From positions 1 to 64,000 of the forward strand of contig DKSK01000020.1 in assembly GCA_002472565.1 (NCBI GenBank): a DNA stretch of 64,000 bases, written 5' to 3'. This document shows positions 28,140 to 36,188 of this stretch, piece after piece. Both the position numbers and the translations under genes were made by a program. This DNA is from Bacteroidales bacterium UBA7258. Its GTDB lineage: Bacteria > Bacteroidota > Bacteroidia > Bacteroidales > UBA932. Numbering within the stretch: the first letter of the stretch is position 1; each line of letters starts with the position of its first letter. A model generated the notes under the pieces. That model saw nothing but the letters and a program-made list of their open reading frames with translations, was not told where the DNA came from and searched no databases.

Positions 28140-29060
28140 ATGAAAAAAGCAGTTTTGGCAATCGGTCTCTCTCTTCTCGTCCTCCAGGCAGGAGCCCAGA
28201 CCTCATGGAAAATCCAGACGGCCTGCAATCCTCAGGACGTCAAGACTTACGACACCGAAAGGCTCAGGAAGGCCTTCATGATGGATTCGGTCATGGTCAA
28301 CGACCAGATCCGCCTCACCTATTCGATGTACGACCGGTTCATCTTCGGCGGAGCCGTCCCTGCGACGAAGCCTCTCCGCCTCGAGGTTGTCGACGCCCTC
28401 AAGGCCCCGTATTTTCTCTTCAACCGCGAACTCGGAATCATCAATATCGGTGGCGACGGCATCGTCAGCGTCGACGGCAAAGACTACGAGCTCCACTTCA
28501 AGGACGCCCTCTACGTAGGCCGCGGCAACAAGGAAATTATCTTCAAGAGCAAAGACACCTCCAAACCGGCCAAGTTCTATCTCAATTCGGCCACGGCGCA
28601 CAAGGCCTACAAGACCCAGCTCGTCACCATTGACGGACGCAAGGGTTCCCTGAAGGCCAACTCCTTCCCGGCCGGCAAGATGGAAGAAAGCAACGACAGG
28701 GTCATCAACCAGCTCATAGTCAACAATGTGCTTGAAGAAGGACCTTGCCAGCTCCAGATGGGGCTCACCGAACTGAAGCCGGGCAGCGTATGGAACACCA
28801 TGCCGGCCCACACCCACGGCCGCCGCATTGAGGCCTACTTCTATTTCAACCTCACCCCGGGCAACCGCATCTGCCATCTCATGGGCGAGCCTCAGGAGGA
28901 AAGGCTGGTCTGGCTCTCCAACGAAGAGGCCATCATGTCGCCTGAATGGTCCATCCACGCCGCGGCAGGCACCTCCAACTACATGTTCATCTGGGGCATG
29001 GCAGGAGAGAATCTGGACTATGGCGACATGGACAAGATTTCATACGATGAAATGAGATAA
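28140..29060 (+). CDS. kduI: KduI, 5-keto-4-deoxyuronate isomerase, with signal peptide
   Basis: 306 residues from ATG 28140, which follows the EIIC stop codon by 8 bases. Residues ~22-306 are KduI: DVKTYDTERLRKAFMMDSV, YSMYDRFIFGGAVPATKPL, and the metal site in MPAHTHGRRIEAYFYF (two His, one Glu) plus the His in EWSIHAAAGTSNYMF. The reaction is 5-keto-4-deoxyuronate to 2,5-diketo-3-deoxygluconate. The oddity is residues 1-20 (MKKAVLAIGLSLLVLQAGAQ), which look like a normal Sec signal ending in AGAQ; characterised KduI enzymes are cytosolic and begin near the DVKTYDT block. A periplasmic isomerase is therefore likely. Confidence 0.9.
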   Translation: MKKAVLAIGLSLLVLQAGAQTSWKIQTACNPQDVKTYDTERLRKAFMMDSVMVNDQIRLTYSMYDRFIFGGAVPATKPLRLEVVDALKAPYFLFNRELGIINIGGDGIVSVDGKDYELHFKDALYVGRGNKEIIFKSKDTSKPAKFYLNSATAHKAYKTQLVTIDGRKGSLKANSFPAGKMEESNDRVINQLIVNNVLEEGPCQLQMGLTELKPGSVWNTMPAHTHGRRIEAYFYFNLTPGNRICHLMGEPQEERLVWLSNEEAIMSPEWSIHAAAGTSNYMFIWGMAGENLDYGDMDKISYDEMR

Positions 29061-29066
29061 ACCATT

Positions 29067-30104
29067 ATGGGAAAGATTGTTACATTTGGAGAAGTCATGC
29101 TGAGACTTTCCACGCCGGGGCACCTGCGCTTCGGCCAGGCAAGGCAGTATGACGCCACTTTCGGTGGGGGCGAGGCCAACGTGGCCGTGTCCCTCGCCAA
29201 TTACGGCATGGATGCGGAATTCGTGTCCAGGCTGCCTGAAAACGACATAGCCGAGGCCTGCCTCGCGGAACTTCGCGGGCTCGGCGTGCAGACCAGACAC
29301 ATAATCCGCGGCGGAGAACGCCTCGGAATCTACTTCCTCGAGACCGGAGCGGTGGCGAGGGGCAGCAAGGTCATCTACGACAGGGCCCGCTCCTCCATTT
29401 CCACCATTGAGAAGGGCATGATCGACTGGGACGAGGTGCTCCGCAGGGCCGACTGGTTCCACTGGACCGGCATCACCCCGGCGATCAGCCAGGGAGCCGC
29501 GGACGTCTGCGCGGAAGCCATCGCCGCGGCCAACCGTCTCGGGGTCAAGGTTTCCTGCGACCTCAACTACCGCAAGAAACTCTGGAAATACGGCAAGAGC
29601 GCAGCCGAAGTCATGCCGGGCCTGGTAGCCGGCTGCGACCTCATACTCGGCAACGAAGAGGATGCCGAGAAAGAATTCGGCATAAAGCCGGAGGGCTTTG
29701 ACAGCGAGAAGACTGGCGGTGAAATCGATCAGAGCCGCTTCGAGAGCGTCTGCCGCCAGCTCATGGCTAAATTTCCTCGCTGCAAAAAAGTCGCCATCAC
29801 TCTCCGTGGCTCGGTCAACGCCGACCACAACACCTGGGGCGGCGTCCTCTGGGACGGTTCCGTCCTCCGGCAGTCGCGCCGCTACGACATCACCGACATA
29901 GTGGACCGCGTCGGTGGCGGCGATTCCTTCATGGGCGGTCTGATCTACGGACTTCTCGCCTATGGGGACGACCAGAAGGCGCTCGAATTCGCGGCCGCGA
30001 CCTCCGCCCTTAAGCACACCATTTTCGGAGACTACAACCGTGTCAGCGTCCCTGAAGTCGAGGCTCTCATGGAAGGGAGCGGCTCGGGTCGCGTTTCAAG
30101 ATAA
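29067..30104 (+). CDS. kdgK: 2-keto-3-deoxygluconate kinase
   Basis: 345 residues, PfkB/ribokinase fold: an N-terminal GEVMLRLSTPGHLRF, the substrate loop GGGEANVAVSLANYG, and a C-terminal anion-hole motif DRVGGGDSFMGGLIYG with the catalytic Asp in GGGD. It phosphorylates KDG to KDPG in the cytosol. It lies 6 bases after kduI and 10 bases before kdgA, completing the uronate branch of the Entner-Doudoroff route. Confidence 0.93.
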   Translation: MGKIVTFGEVMLRLSTPGHLRFGQARQYDATFGGGEANVAVSLANYGMDAEFVSRLPENDIAEACLAELRGLGVQTRHIIRGGERLGIYFLETGAVARGSKVIYDRARSSISTIEKGMIDWDEVLRRADWFHWTGITPAISQGAADVCAEAIAAANRLGVKVSCDLNYRKKLWKYGKSAAEVMPGLVAGCDLILGNEEDAEKEFGIKPEGFDSEKTGGEIDQSRFESVCRQLMAKFPRCKKVAITLRGSVNADHNTWGGVLWDGSVLRQSRRYDITDIVDRVGGGDSFMGGLIYGLLAYGDDQKALEFAAATSALKHTIFGDYNRVSVPEVEALMEGSGSGRVSR

Positions 30105-30114
30105 TTCAGAAATC

Positions 30115-30786
30115 ATGGCAAGATTCAGCAAACTTCATTCATTGAGTCTTATCAAGGAGACCGGAGTCGTTCCGGTCTTCTATAACCCGGACCTCAAAGT
30201 GACGGAAAACGCCGTCAAGGCCTGCTACGACGGAGGCATCCGTGCCTTCGAATTCACCAACCGCGGAGATCGCGCCCACGAAATTTTCCGCGATCTGAAA
30301 GTCTGGGCGGCCGAGGCCTGCCCTGAGATGGTCATCGGAGCCGGCACTATACTTGACGCCCCTACCGCGGCCCTCTATATCCAGCTCGGAGCTGATTTCA
30401 TCGTGGCTCCATGCCTCAATCCCGAAGTAGCCAGGCTCTGCAACCGCCGCGGAGTGTCCTACACTCCAGGCTGCGGCACCGTGAGCGAAATCAGCAACGC
30501 CCAGGAGCTCGGCTGCGACCTTGTGAAAGTTTTCCCCGCAGGCTGTGTCGGAGGAGCGTCATTCGTAAAGAACATCCTCGCTCCGCTTCCATGGTCCATG
30601 CTCATGGCTACAGGCGCCGTGGAGCCTGCAGAAGAAAATCTGAAGGCTTGGGCCGCGTCCGGCGTGACAGCAGTCGGCATGGGTTCCAAACTCTTTCCTA
30701 AGGATGCCGTCGCTAACGGGGACTGGAATCGGATCAGCGAGCTTGCTGCGGCTTCTCTGAAATGGTTCGCCTCCGGAAAGAAATAG
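30115..30786 (+). CDS. kdgA: KDPG aldolase
   Basis: 223 residues from ATG 30115; an upstream extension overlapping kdgK is not needed. It is a class I aldolase with FEFTNRG (active-site Glu), VIGAGTILD, APCLNPEVA, CGTVSEI and LVKVFPAG, which contains the Schiff-base lysine. It splits KDPG into pyruvate and glyceraldehyde 3-phosphate. It is the last gene of the LacI operon and is followed by a terminator hairpin. Confidence 0.95.
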   Translation: MARFSKLHSLSLIKETGVVPVFYNPDLKVTENAVKACYDGGIRAFEFTNRGDRAHEIFRDLKVWAAEACPEMVIGAGTILDAPTAALYIQLGADFIVAPCLNPEVARLCNRRGVSYTPGCGTVSEISNAQELGCDLVKVFPAGCVGGASFVKNILAPLPWSMLMATGAVEPAEENLKAWAASGVTAVGMGSKLFPKDAVANGDWNRISELAAASLKWFASGKK

Positions 30787-30826
30787 ATATCCGGCATACA
30801 GCTCTGACTAAGTCTTATAGATCAAA

Positions 30827-30858
30827 AAAGGGGTTGCGCCTCACGGCGGAGCCCCTTT
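30827..30858. terminator. Bidirectional terminator after kdgA
   Basis: AAAGGGG (30827-30833) pairs with CCCCTTT (30852-30858) around a CGCC-TCAC-GGCG inner stem. On the minus strand the stem is followed by TTTTTT, so it also serves minus-strand transcripts coming from the mobile element. Confidence 0.8.
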
Positions 30859-31097
30859 ACCATACTACTACTCTAAAAAAATGTTTAATTGGATTATTGC
30901 AATATGTAGAAATCAATACTAAAGTGCATCGAATTCGAAGTGCTGGAAAGTCCGTAAGCTGCATATCTGTCAAAGTTCGCGTCTAGCCGATAGGCCAGTC
31001 CCCTGGCTTGTGATTTGTCATTGGCGGCATCGATCTCCGCCTCAGATTCTTCGAATAGTGTTTAGAAATTGTTTAAACCGATAAGCAAAGCGCACCG
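30859..31097. other. Junction region left of the mobile element
   Basis: No gene seen. The stretch TCGATCTCCGCC at 31030-31041 repeats 69 bp further on at 31099-31110, inside the presumed attachment core, and could be a scar of an earlier insertion. No complete tRNA can be folded here despite the tRNA-3'-end look of the core. Confidence 0.4.
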
Positions 31098-31116
31098 TTC
31101 GATCTCCGCCCGGGGC
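31098..31116. repeat. Probable attachment core, left copy
   Basis: TTCGATCTCCGCCCGGGGC; the right copy at 47944-47962 differs at two adjacent bases (TC for CT). It looks like the 3' end of a tRNA gene, but no full tRNA is present at either end. Confidence 0.5.
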
Positions 31117-31122
31117 ACCTTA

Positions 31123-31162
31123 AAAAGAGCTAACTTGCTGATTTTCAGCGGTTAGCTCTTTT
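31123..31162. terminator. 12-bp perfect stem-loop at the element edge
   Basis: AAAAGAGCTAAC (31123-31134) and GTTAGCTCTTTT (31151-31162) form a perfect 12-bp stem flanked by A and T tracts, active in either direction. It insulates element and chromosome. Confidence 0.8.
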
Positions 31163-31171
31163 CGCGTCTCG

Positions 31172-31198
31172 ATTTTTGGCGACATTTTGGCGACTTAG
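31172..31198. repeat. 27-bp terminal direct repeat, left copy
   Basis: Identical to 47778-47804 in the same orientation. It contains two tandem TTGGCGAC units 11 bp apart. It is either the integrase crossover site or arm-type binding sites. Confidence 0.88.
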
Positions 31199-31241
31199 GG
31201 CTAACTTGGTGCTGACTTGGTCCCTGCTTGGTGCATTTGGA
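31176..31241. repeat. Helically phased TTGG motifs at left end
   Basis: TTGG starts at 31176, 31187, 31207, 31218, 31229 and 31238; most intervals are exactly 11 bp, one DNA turn. The last groups read TTGGTGC, TTGGTCC, TTGGTGC. Likely integrase or accessory-protein arm sites on one face of the helix. Confidence 0.6.
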
Positions 31242-31259
31242 AAAGCGTTGTTAAGCGCT

Positions 31260-31619
31260 CTAGATACTCATAGGTTGAGGATCCAGAAAGGAAACATTAT
31301 CCTTTAAGAATCGCCTGAACTTTTCCACTTCCGACATCTGCTCGTCAGTACTGAAGGATTGAAAAAGAATGCGGCGGAGTACACTATCTCCTTTCGCTCC
31401 CAGCAGCTCTATCTCCAACTCGTCGATGATATACAGATCCCCATAAAGATACAGTCCCGTCTTCTCATCATGGAACCGGCGGCAGGTATTGCTTCTATAG
31501 AATACGTCCAAGGCTTCCGTAAGGGAAATACGGAAAAGCTCGGACATCTTTGCGACGATGCAACCGATTCTATTGTGCAGAATGATTCTGCGAACCAGGA
31601 GATGCTCTTCTACCGTCAT
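31260..31619 (-). CDS. DUF3791-domain protein with C-terminal extension
   Basis: 119 residues, no signal peptide. Residues ~8-72 match the DUF3791 pattern (LFRISLTEALDVFYRSNTC, DEKTGLYLYGDLYIIDELEIELL). Plain DUF3791 proteins are ~70-80 residues and are often encoded next to DUF3990 ADP-ribosyltransferase-like toxins; here there is no such partner and ~45 further residues of unknown origin follow. It is the last gene of the defence-type operon, 6 bases past the original stop codon of the deoxyribosyltransferase-like frame. Confidence 0.65.
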   Translation of the reverse strand: MTVEEHLLVRRIILHNRIGCIVAKMSELFRISLTEALDVFYRSNTCRRFHDEKTGLYLYGDLYIIDELEIELLGAKGDSVLRRILFQSFSTDEQMSEVEKFRRFLKDNVSFLDPQPMSI

Positions 31620-31679
31620 GGGAAATCAGATAGCTTTATCGGGTTCTAGAAACAAAACCTGCTTACCCTTTTTTCTTGC

Positions 31680-31949
31680 TTATTCTATCTCGGAGCGGGT
31701 GCTTGAGCCGATATAACCATTTACGTTGATTATATAGATTCTGTCGGCCATATCTATCTTGCGCTTATGCATATCGTCCAGCATCTCCTTCGTTCCCTCT
31801 GTCCACACCTCATCGTCTCCGGAATGCCCGAAGAGGCCCACGCTGATGACTATGTTGCCAGCGAGGGTAAGGCGCTTCTGCGCTTCCAGAAACTGATCCT
31901 TGAAGCGTGTGCTGCCGCAGAGGGTTATTACAGGGTATTTGCCGACCAT
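31680..31949 (-). CDS. Nucleoside 2-deoxyribosyltransferase-like protein, cut by a TAA
   Basis: 89 residues: ITLCGSTRFKDQF at 9-21 (nucleotide-binding start), EVWTEGTKEMLDDMHKRKID, and IINVNGYIGSSTRSEIE at the end. This is the deoxyribosyltransferase/DUF4406-like Rossmann family. The family motif normally runs on as SEIEYARxxGK. Here TAA (31682-31680) stands where Tyr is expected, and the same frame continues ARKKGKQVLFLEPDKAI to TGA at 31626-31628, only 6 bases before the next gene. A Tyr-to-stop mutation, losing 18 residues, is the simplest view; the short form may still fold. Confidence 0.7.
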   Translation of the reverse strand: MVGKYPVITLCGSTRFKDQFLEAQKRLTLAGNIVISVGLFGHSGDDEVWTEGTKEMLDDMHKRKIDMADRIYIINVNGYIGSSTRSEIE

Positions 31950-31963
31950 GATTCAAGTGCATC

Positions 31964-32845
31964 TTAATTCTTTACAAACACATCTGGCTGATATTCATAC
32001 ACATCTAGGAAGTGTGACAATAGGATTCTGCTTACTCTCTTTAGTTCCGATATCAGGTCATCTGCATTAACTATTACCGCGCCAAAATCTGTTTTGTACC
32101 ATTGAAGAAAACTCTCGAGTGCCTGAAGGTGGAGATAAACGCAAGAGAGGATAACCCTGCTATGGTATTTCTCGGGTTCAATTCTAACGGCAAAATTGCC
32201 ATCAAGTTCTTGAAGATGTAGTTGTCGAATATCGCCCCAATCAGAATGAATAGAATCTGAACCAAGAGCATAACTGGATAGATATAATTCTTCTGGCTCA
32301 AACTCTTTCATGAGCATCTCGAATGACTTACCTCCGAACGCCTTCCAGGATGAGATTCTCTCAAAATCCTGTATCGTAAATCCTTCTGCTTTTATATCTT
32401 CTAGAAACTTGTATAGGAAAACATCCGTGACGCCATTGCCTTTCCTGTTGTATTTCTCATACATTTTGTAGCGATTCTTGTAGGATTTAAGCCTGTAATC
32501 ACGTTGAGCGGATTTACCCTCGCGAATCAAATACCGCATCTTGATATAAGCCTCGTAGTTGATTCTGATGAAAGACCATGCAACATCAAGAGTTCCTGAA
32601 TTATGTGCTTGTATAAGTTGCTCAAGACCCTTATGTTGTTTAATCAGCAGGCCAATAACAGTTGCGTCGTCCGGACCGTACTGAATATAGTTGTCGGGGT
32701 CCGGATCAATAATCTTCCGGCTACACATTAGGGTGTATGAGCATAACTCTTCTATGATTCCACTGCTGTCCTTGAATTCTTTTTGGATAGTAGCCAGGTC
32801 AGAGTAATTCTTTAAATGGGCTATTAATTCTTCAAACACAGACAC
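31964..32845 (-). CDS. DUF5677-like helical protein in defence operon
   Basis: 293 residues, soluble, mostly helical, no signal. WSFIRINYEAYIKMRYLI, SWKAFGGKSFEMLMKE and YALGSDSIHSDWGDIRQL resemble the DUF5677 family, which has His/Asp-rich conserved positions but no function known to me. The start is GTG (32845); a stop codon lies directly upstream in frame, so no longer form exists. It follows the methyltransferase gene by 31 bases on the same strand. An accessory or effector role in defence is plausible only from context. Confidence 0.65.
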   Translation of the reverse strand: MSVFEELIAHLKNYSDLATIQKEFKDSSGIIEELCSYTLMCSRKIIDPDPDNYIQYGPDDATVIGLLIKQHKGLEQLIQAHNSGTLDVAWSFIRINYEAYIKMRYLIREGKSAQRDYRLKSYKNRYKMYEKYNRKGNGVTDVFLYKFLEDIKAEGFTIQDFERISSWKAFGGKSFEMLMKEFEPEELYLSSYALGSDSIHSDWGDIRQLHLQELDGNFAVRIEPEKYHSRVILSCVYLHLQALESFLQWYKTDFGAVIVNADDLISELKRVSRILLSHFLDVYEYQPDVFVKN

Positions 32846-32876
32846 TTAGCGATTAATAAACTGAATTTAATATGGG

Positions 32877-35800
32877 CTATTCCTCGTTGAGTTCGCCGCC
32901 CATTCTGAACTTAATGTCAAAGTTAGCAATATAATCCACTTCCTCTTGTGTAAAACCATAGTGTTGTGCAATAGCCTCATCAATAATATCAATCAAACGC
33001 TTAGATAACTTAGGGTAATACTCATAATAAACTACATTTCTTCCTGTTGTTTGATAGAATGTATCTTTTTTATACTTATTCGCCTCATAATCAGCGAAAA
33101 GGGACTTCCCCTTTACTGCGACACTTGTGTCGTTCAGTAAGGCTCCAGGAATCCTAAAGTTATCGATGAATGACTTTGTAAGATTACGACAATCGGTATG
33201 GGCGATATAATCCCAATAGAACAGAGAAGAGGATAGAACAGCTGCGATGGTGGCATTATCTATCTCTGGCTTTATCGGGATAGATTTCTCAGCTTTGACG
33301 TCTTCCAAGACATTATCTATATACGTAATACTCTTCTCGGTCTTTATTAACAGGAAATAACCACCGCCGGCCGCTCTATAAAAAACATTGTTTACGGATT
33401 GTTTTATTCCGTAAGTGTATGAAATGCATTTATCGGCTGCAAGCAACTTTTTCTTGATATTCAATTCAATAGGATAAGAATACTTCGGAACAACAAACTC
33501 TCCAACGAAATCTGTCACCTCTACATAACTAAGGTTCCCGAACAAAATATTCCGACACTCGGAGTACCATCTATTATACTTGGTCGCGAAGAACCTTGGC
33601 GTTGTCGCTCTGTCACATTTATCAACGATGAAAATTGTAGCTCGGAGATGTTGAAGCATCTCAAATAATTTGCCCGGTCTATCGTCAAAATTAGCAAACA
33701 GAGCCATGTTGGCCTTCTCCCTAATCAAGGAGATTACCGGAGTCATACGCTTGGAACAAGTAATTGCAACTGGAACAATAAAACTAAATCTTCCATTAGG
33801 TTGGCTAATCGATAGTGCCCTCTCTGTACAGCACCCATATAGATTCCCGCAGTCTGCGGTCACGAGGCGGTCGAAAGAATAGGGGACATCATCACTGGGA
33901 TATTCAACATATGGCGGATTTCCTATCACAACATCGAAGCCGTTTGCACCATGCATTATTTGATAGAATTCAGCCAGCCAATGGAAAGGTTGATGTAATG
34001 ACAGCCACTTATCGTAATCCGAATAACCGGAAGCCGCATATAAATGCCTGTTTAGCAAATTATTCAATGAGGCCAACTCATTATTGAGAGACTGTTTCGC
34101 TTGTTTTAGTACAGCAACATCTGCATCTTTGCTCAATTGCTCTAACCGGAAAATCTCGTAAGTATCGGCTACGTCATTGAGTTTCGACTGCAACTGATCT
34201 TTGAGATCCTGATTCGCAAGTTGCTGTAAGAAATCTGTTGCAATGTCAAGGTCGTGGTAGAGTTGCTCTTCAGTTGAATATCCAACGAGAGTATTACCAC
34301 ATCTTATATTGAAATCAATATCCGGAAGCGGGTCAAGTCCCATATTGTCAGCCCGTTTATCGACCTCAACAACAGCCACCATCTTCAAGAACAAGCGAAG
34401 TTTGGCGATTTCTACGGCTTCAGCCATAATGTCAACGCCATAGAGATTCCTAAGGATAATGCTCTTGTAGATGAAGTATTGTATGTTGCTACGATACTTA
34501 TTCTGTATCTCGGCCAGTTGCTCCTTAAACGCATTTGAATCTTGGGCGTTGAACTCCTCCATCCGGGAAATACAAACCTCGTACAAAGGCTCCAAAAGGT
34601 TGAGCGCAGCAAAGAGGAATGCACCAGAGCCGCAGGTCGGATCTAGGATGGTTACTTTTAGCAATTCGCTATAGAAAACTTCTATGAACTTCCGGTCGTC
34701 AGTTGTATTTAGGAAATCGTATGCAATTCTTGGGATATTGAGGTTATAGGTAATGAAATCATTGAATGAAGTGAACTTGTCATCTTGTAGTTTGTCAACA
34801 ATTTCTTGATAATGCTTGAAACGAGCGATAGTTTCACGCCATATCTCAGTAGGTAGACCCAAGTTTGAAGGCGTAGGATTATTCCATGATTTACGGAGTT
34901 CCAACAAGTCTGGCGCATCAGTATTGAGGCCCTTCGCAATATCTTCTGGTATCGTTTCATGAACTCCCTTCTTGACAGCATCATAGATAAAGTCCTGGCC
35001 GTTACTGCGTATAAAGTGCCAGAATGGTGCATGAGGGGCGAACGCCTCCGGATACTGCTTCTCCGTTGCTTCCAGGAGATATGGAACGATGGTATTACGG
35101 CCTATGTATTCGGTAATATCCTCTTTCGTGTAATAAGCACCCATCTGAGAGCGGTCATTGATGTACTGCTCGAAGATGTAACCCAGAACATCCGGGTTGA
35201 TATCTCTGCCAGAGGCCGTCATACGTGTATCCAGATGCCAGCGCCATTTATCGAAGAACTCAAAAAGCGAAACGAAAGCCTCGTCTTTTATGTCTATGTC
35301 GGCGTATTCTCTCTCAATCTGGTGAAGGTCGAACATGCCGCCATTAAGGTACGGGATACGACCATACATGTTCTCAAACGATCCTTCATGCTTGGGAGAA
35401 TTGAGCCCATCCCTGAATAAGTGAACCAGAAAGCCCTTGTAGAAGGATTTGAAAAACTGGTCTTTGCCACGTTGCTCTTGCACCCAACGAAGTTTGTTTC
35501 GCAAATAATGCTCATCGCCATTAAGGAAACCTTTCTTCTGGATGAAATAGCAAAACATCAAGCGATTGAGCATAACAGAAGTATACCACTGCTTGCTCTT
35601 ATTGTTTTTGGTGGCAATCTGATCGTCAATACCTGTAATGAACCCAGCAAAAGACTTATGTTCCTTCGCAAACCCTGAATAAAAATCCTTGGTAATCTTT
35701 TCAGAATTAATGGCAAAGGCACCTTGGACTCGCTCTTTCACATCAACAATGGTCGTAACCTCGTCGAGGTCGAAAGAAAGACCAGCTATCTTCTCAAATA

Positions 35801-36182
35801 AGAACTGTGCCTTTTCAGCCTCGGCATACTCGATGATTACGATGTCCCGTTTTTCATTAGTCTTTACAGGGGCGACCCACTGATGATGTTCTGTGCCAGG
35901 AATAACGAATATGCAGATATAGTCATTTGCCGCCTTCCTGAGTTTCGTGTCCAGTTTTTTGCACACCGAATTTGTTGGCAACTCAGGGACATTGCACACA
36001 AGCACCTGGAAACCATTACGATGTGCAATCGTTTTAAGGCTGAAAGCCTTCTCCTCGACATACATCGTAGGCACATCGGCAATTGATGCGTTGTATTTAT
36101 TCCACCCCATTTCCTCGATGAAGAGTGTGCGGAAGTCAGCATCTTTCAGGTATTGGACGAATTGTCTCTTAGTCAGTGCCAT
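32877..36182 (-). CDS. Eco57I-like DNA N6-adenine methyltransferase (type IIG-like)
   Basis: 1101 residues. The N-terminal ~330 residues precede the methylase core and may hold target recognition or a degenerate nuclease part. GAYYTKEDITEYIG at ~345-360 opens the core; motif I is DPTCGSGAFL (~514), NLYGVDIMAEAVEIAKLRL follows, and the catalytic motif IV is NPPY (~755). The C-terminal third is probably a specificity domain. The protein belongs to the large single-chain methylases seen in type IIG, BREX (PglX) and helicase-linked systems. It lies 6 bases after the PLD-helicase gene, so the pair is probably a modification and restriction unit. Confidence 0.88.
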   Translation of the reverse strand: MALTKRQFVQYLKDADFRTLFIEEMGWNKYNASIADVPTMYVEEKAFSLKTIAHRNGFQVLVCNVPELPTNSVCKKLDTKLRKAANDYICIFVIPGTEHHQWVAPVKTNEKRDIVIIEYAEAEKAQFLFEKIAGLSFDLDEVTTIVDVKERVQGAFAINSEKITKDFYSGFAKEHKSFAGFITGIDDQIATKNNKSKQWYTSVMLNRLMFCYFIQKKGFLNGDEHYLRNKLRWVQEQRGKDQFFKSFYKGFLVHLFRDGLNSPKHEGSFENMYGRIPYLNGGMFDLHQIEREYADIDIKDEAFVSLFEFFDKWRWHLDTRMTASGRDINPDVLGYIFEQYINDRSQMGAYYTKEDITEYIGRNTIVPYLLEATEKQYPEAFAPHAPFWHFIRSNGQDFIYDAVKKGVHETIPEDIAKGLNTDAPDLLELRKSWNNPTPSNLGLPTEIWRETIARFKHYQEIVDKLQDDKFTSFNDFITYNLNIPRIAYDFLNTTDDRKFIEVFYSELLKVTILDPTCGSGAFLFAALNLLEPLYEVCISRMEEFNAQDSNAFKEQLAEIQNKYRSNIQYFIYKSIILRNLYGVDIMAEAVEIAKLRLFLKMVAVVEVDKRADNMGLDPLPDIDFNIRCGNTLVGYSTEEQLYHDLDIATDFLQQLANQDLKDQLQSKLNDVADTYEIFRLEQLSKDADVAVLKQAKQSLNNELASLNNLLNRHLYAASGYSDYDKWLSLHQPFHWLAEFYQIMHGANGFDVVIGNPPYVEYPSDDVPYSFDRLVTADCGNLYGCCTERALSISQPNGRFSFIVPVAITCSKRMTPVISLIREKANMALFANFDDRPGKLFEMLQHLRATIFIVDKCDRATTPRFFATKYNRWYSECRNILFGNLSYVEVTDFVGEFVVPKYSYPIELNIKKKLLAADKCISYTYGIKQSVNNVFYRAAGGGYFLLIKTEKSITYIDNVLEDVKAEKSIPIKPEIDNATIAAVLSSSLFYWDYIAHTDCRNLTKSFIDNFRIPGALLNDTSVAVKGKSLFADYEANKYKKDTFYQTTGRNVVYYEYYPKLSKRLIDIIDEAIAQHYGFTQEEVDYIANFDIKFRMGGELNEE

Positions 36183-36188
36183 AAGCCA

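Noticed and set aside
29962..30114. Extended start for KDPG aldolase overlapping kdgK
   Set aside because: Family proteins begin near MARFSKL; the extension is a shadow of kdgK.
31040..31118. Possible tRNA ending in GTTCGATCTCCGCCCGGGGCACC-like sequence
   Set aside because: The 3' end looks like a T-arm and acceptor, but no matching 5' acceptor strand, D-arm or anticodon arm could be folded.
31260..31619. DUF3791/DUF3990 toxin-antitoxin pair
   Set aside because: DUF3791 is present, but no DUF3990 ADP-ribosyltransferase-like gene adjoins it.
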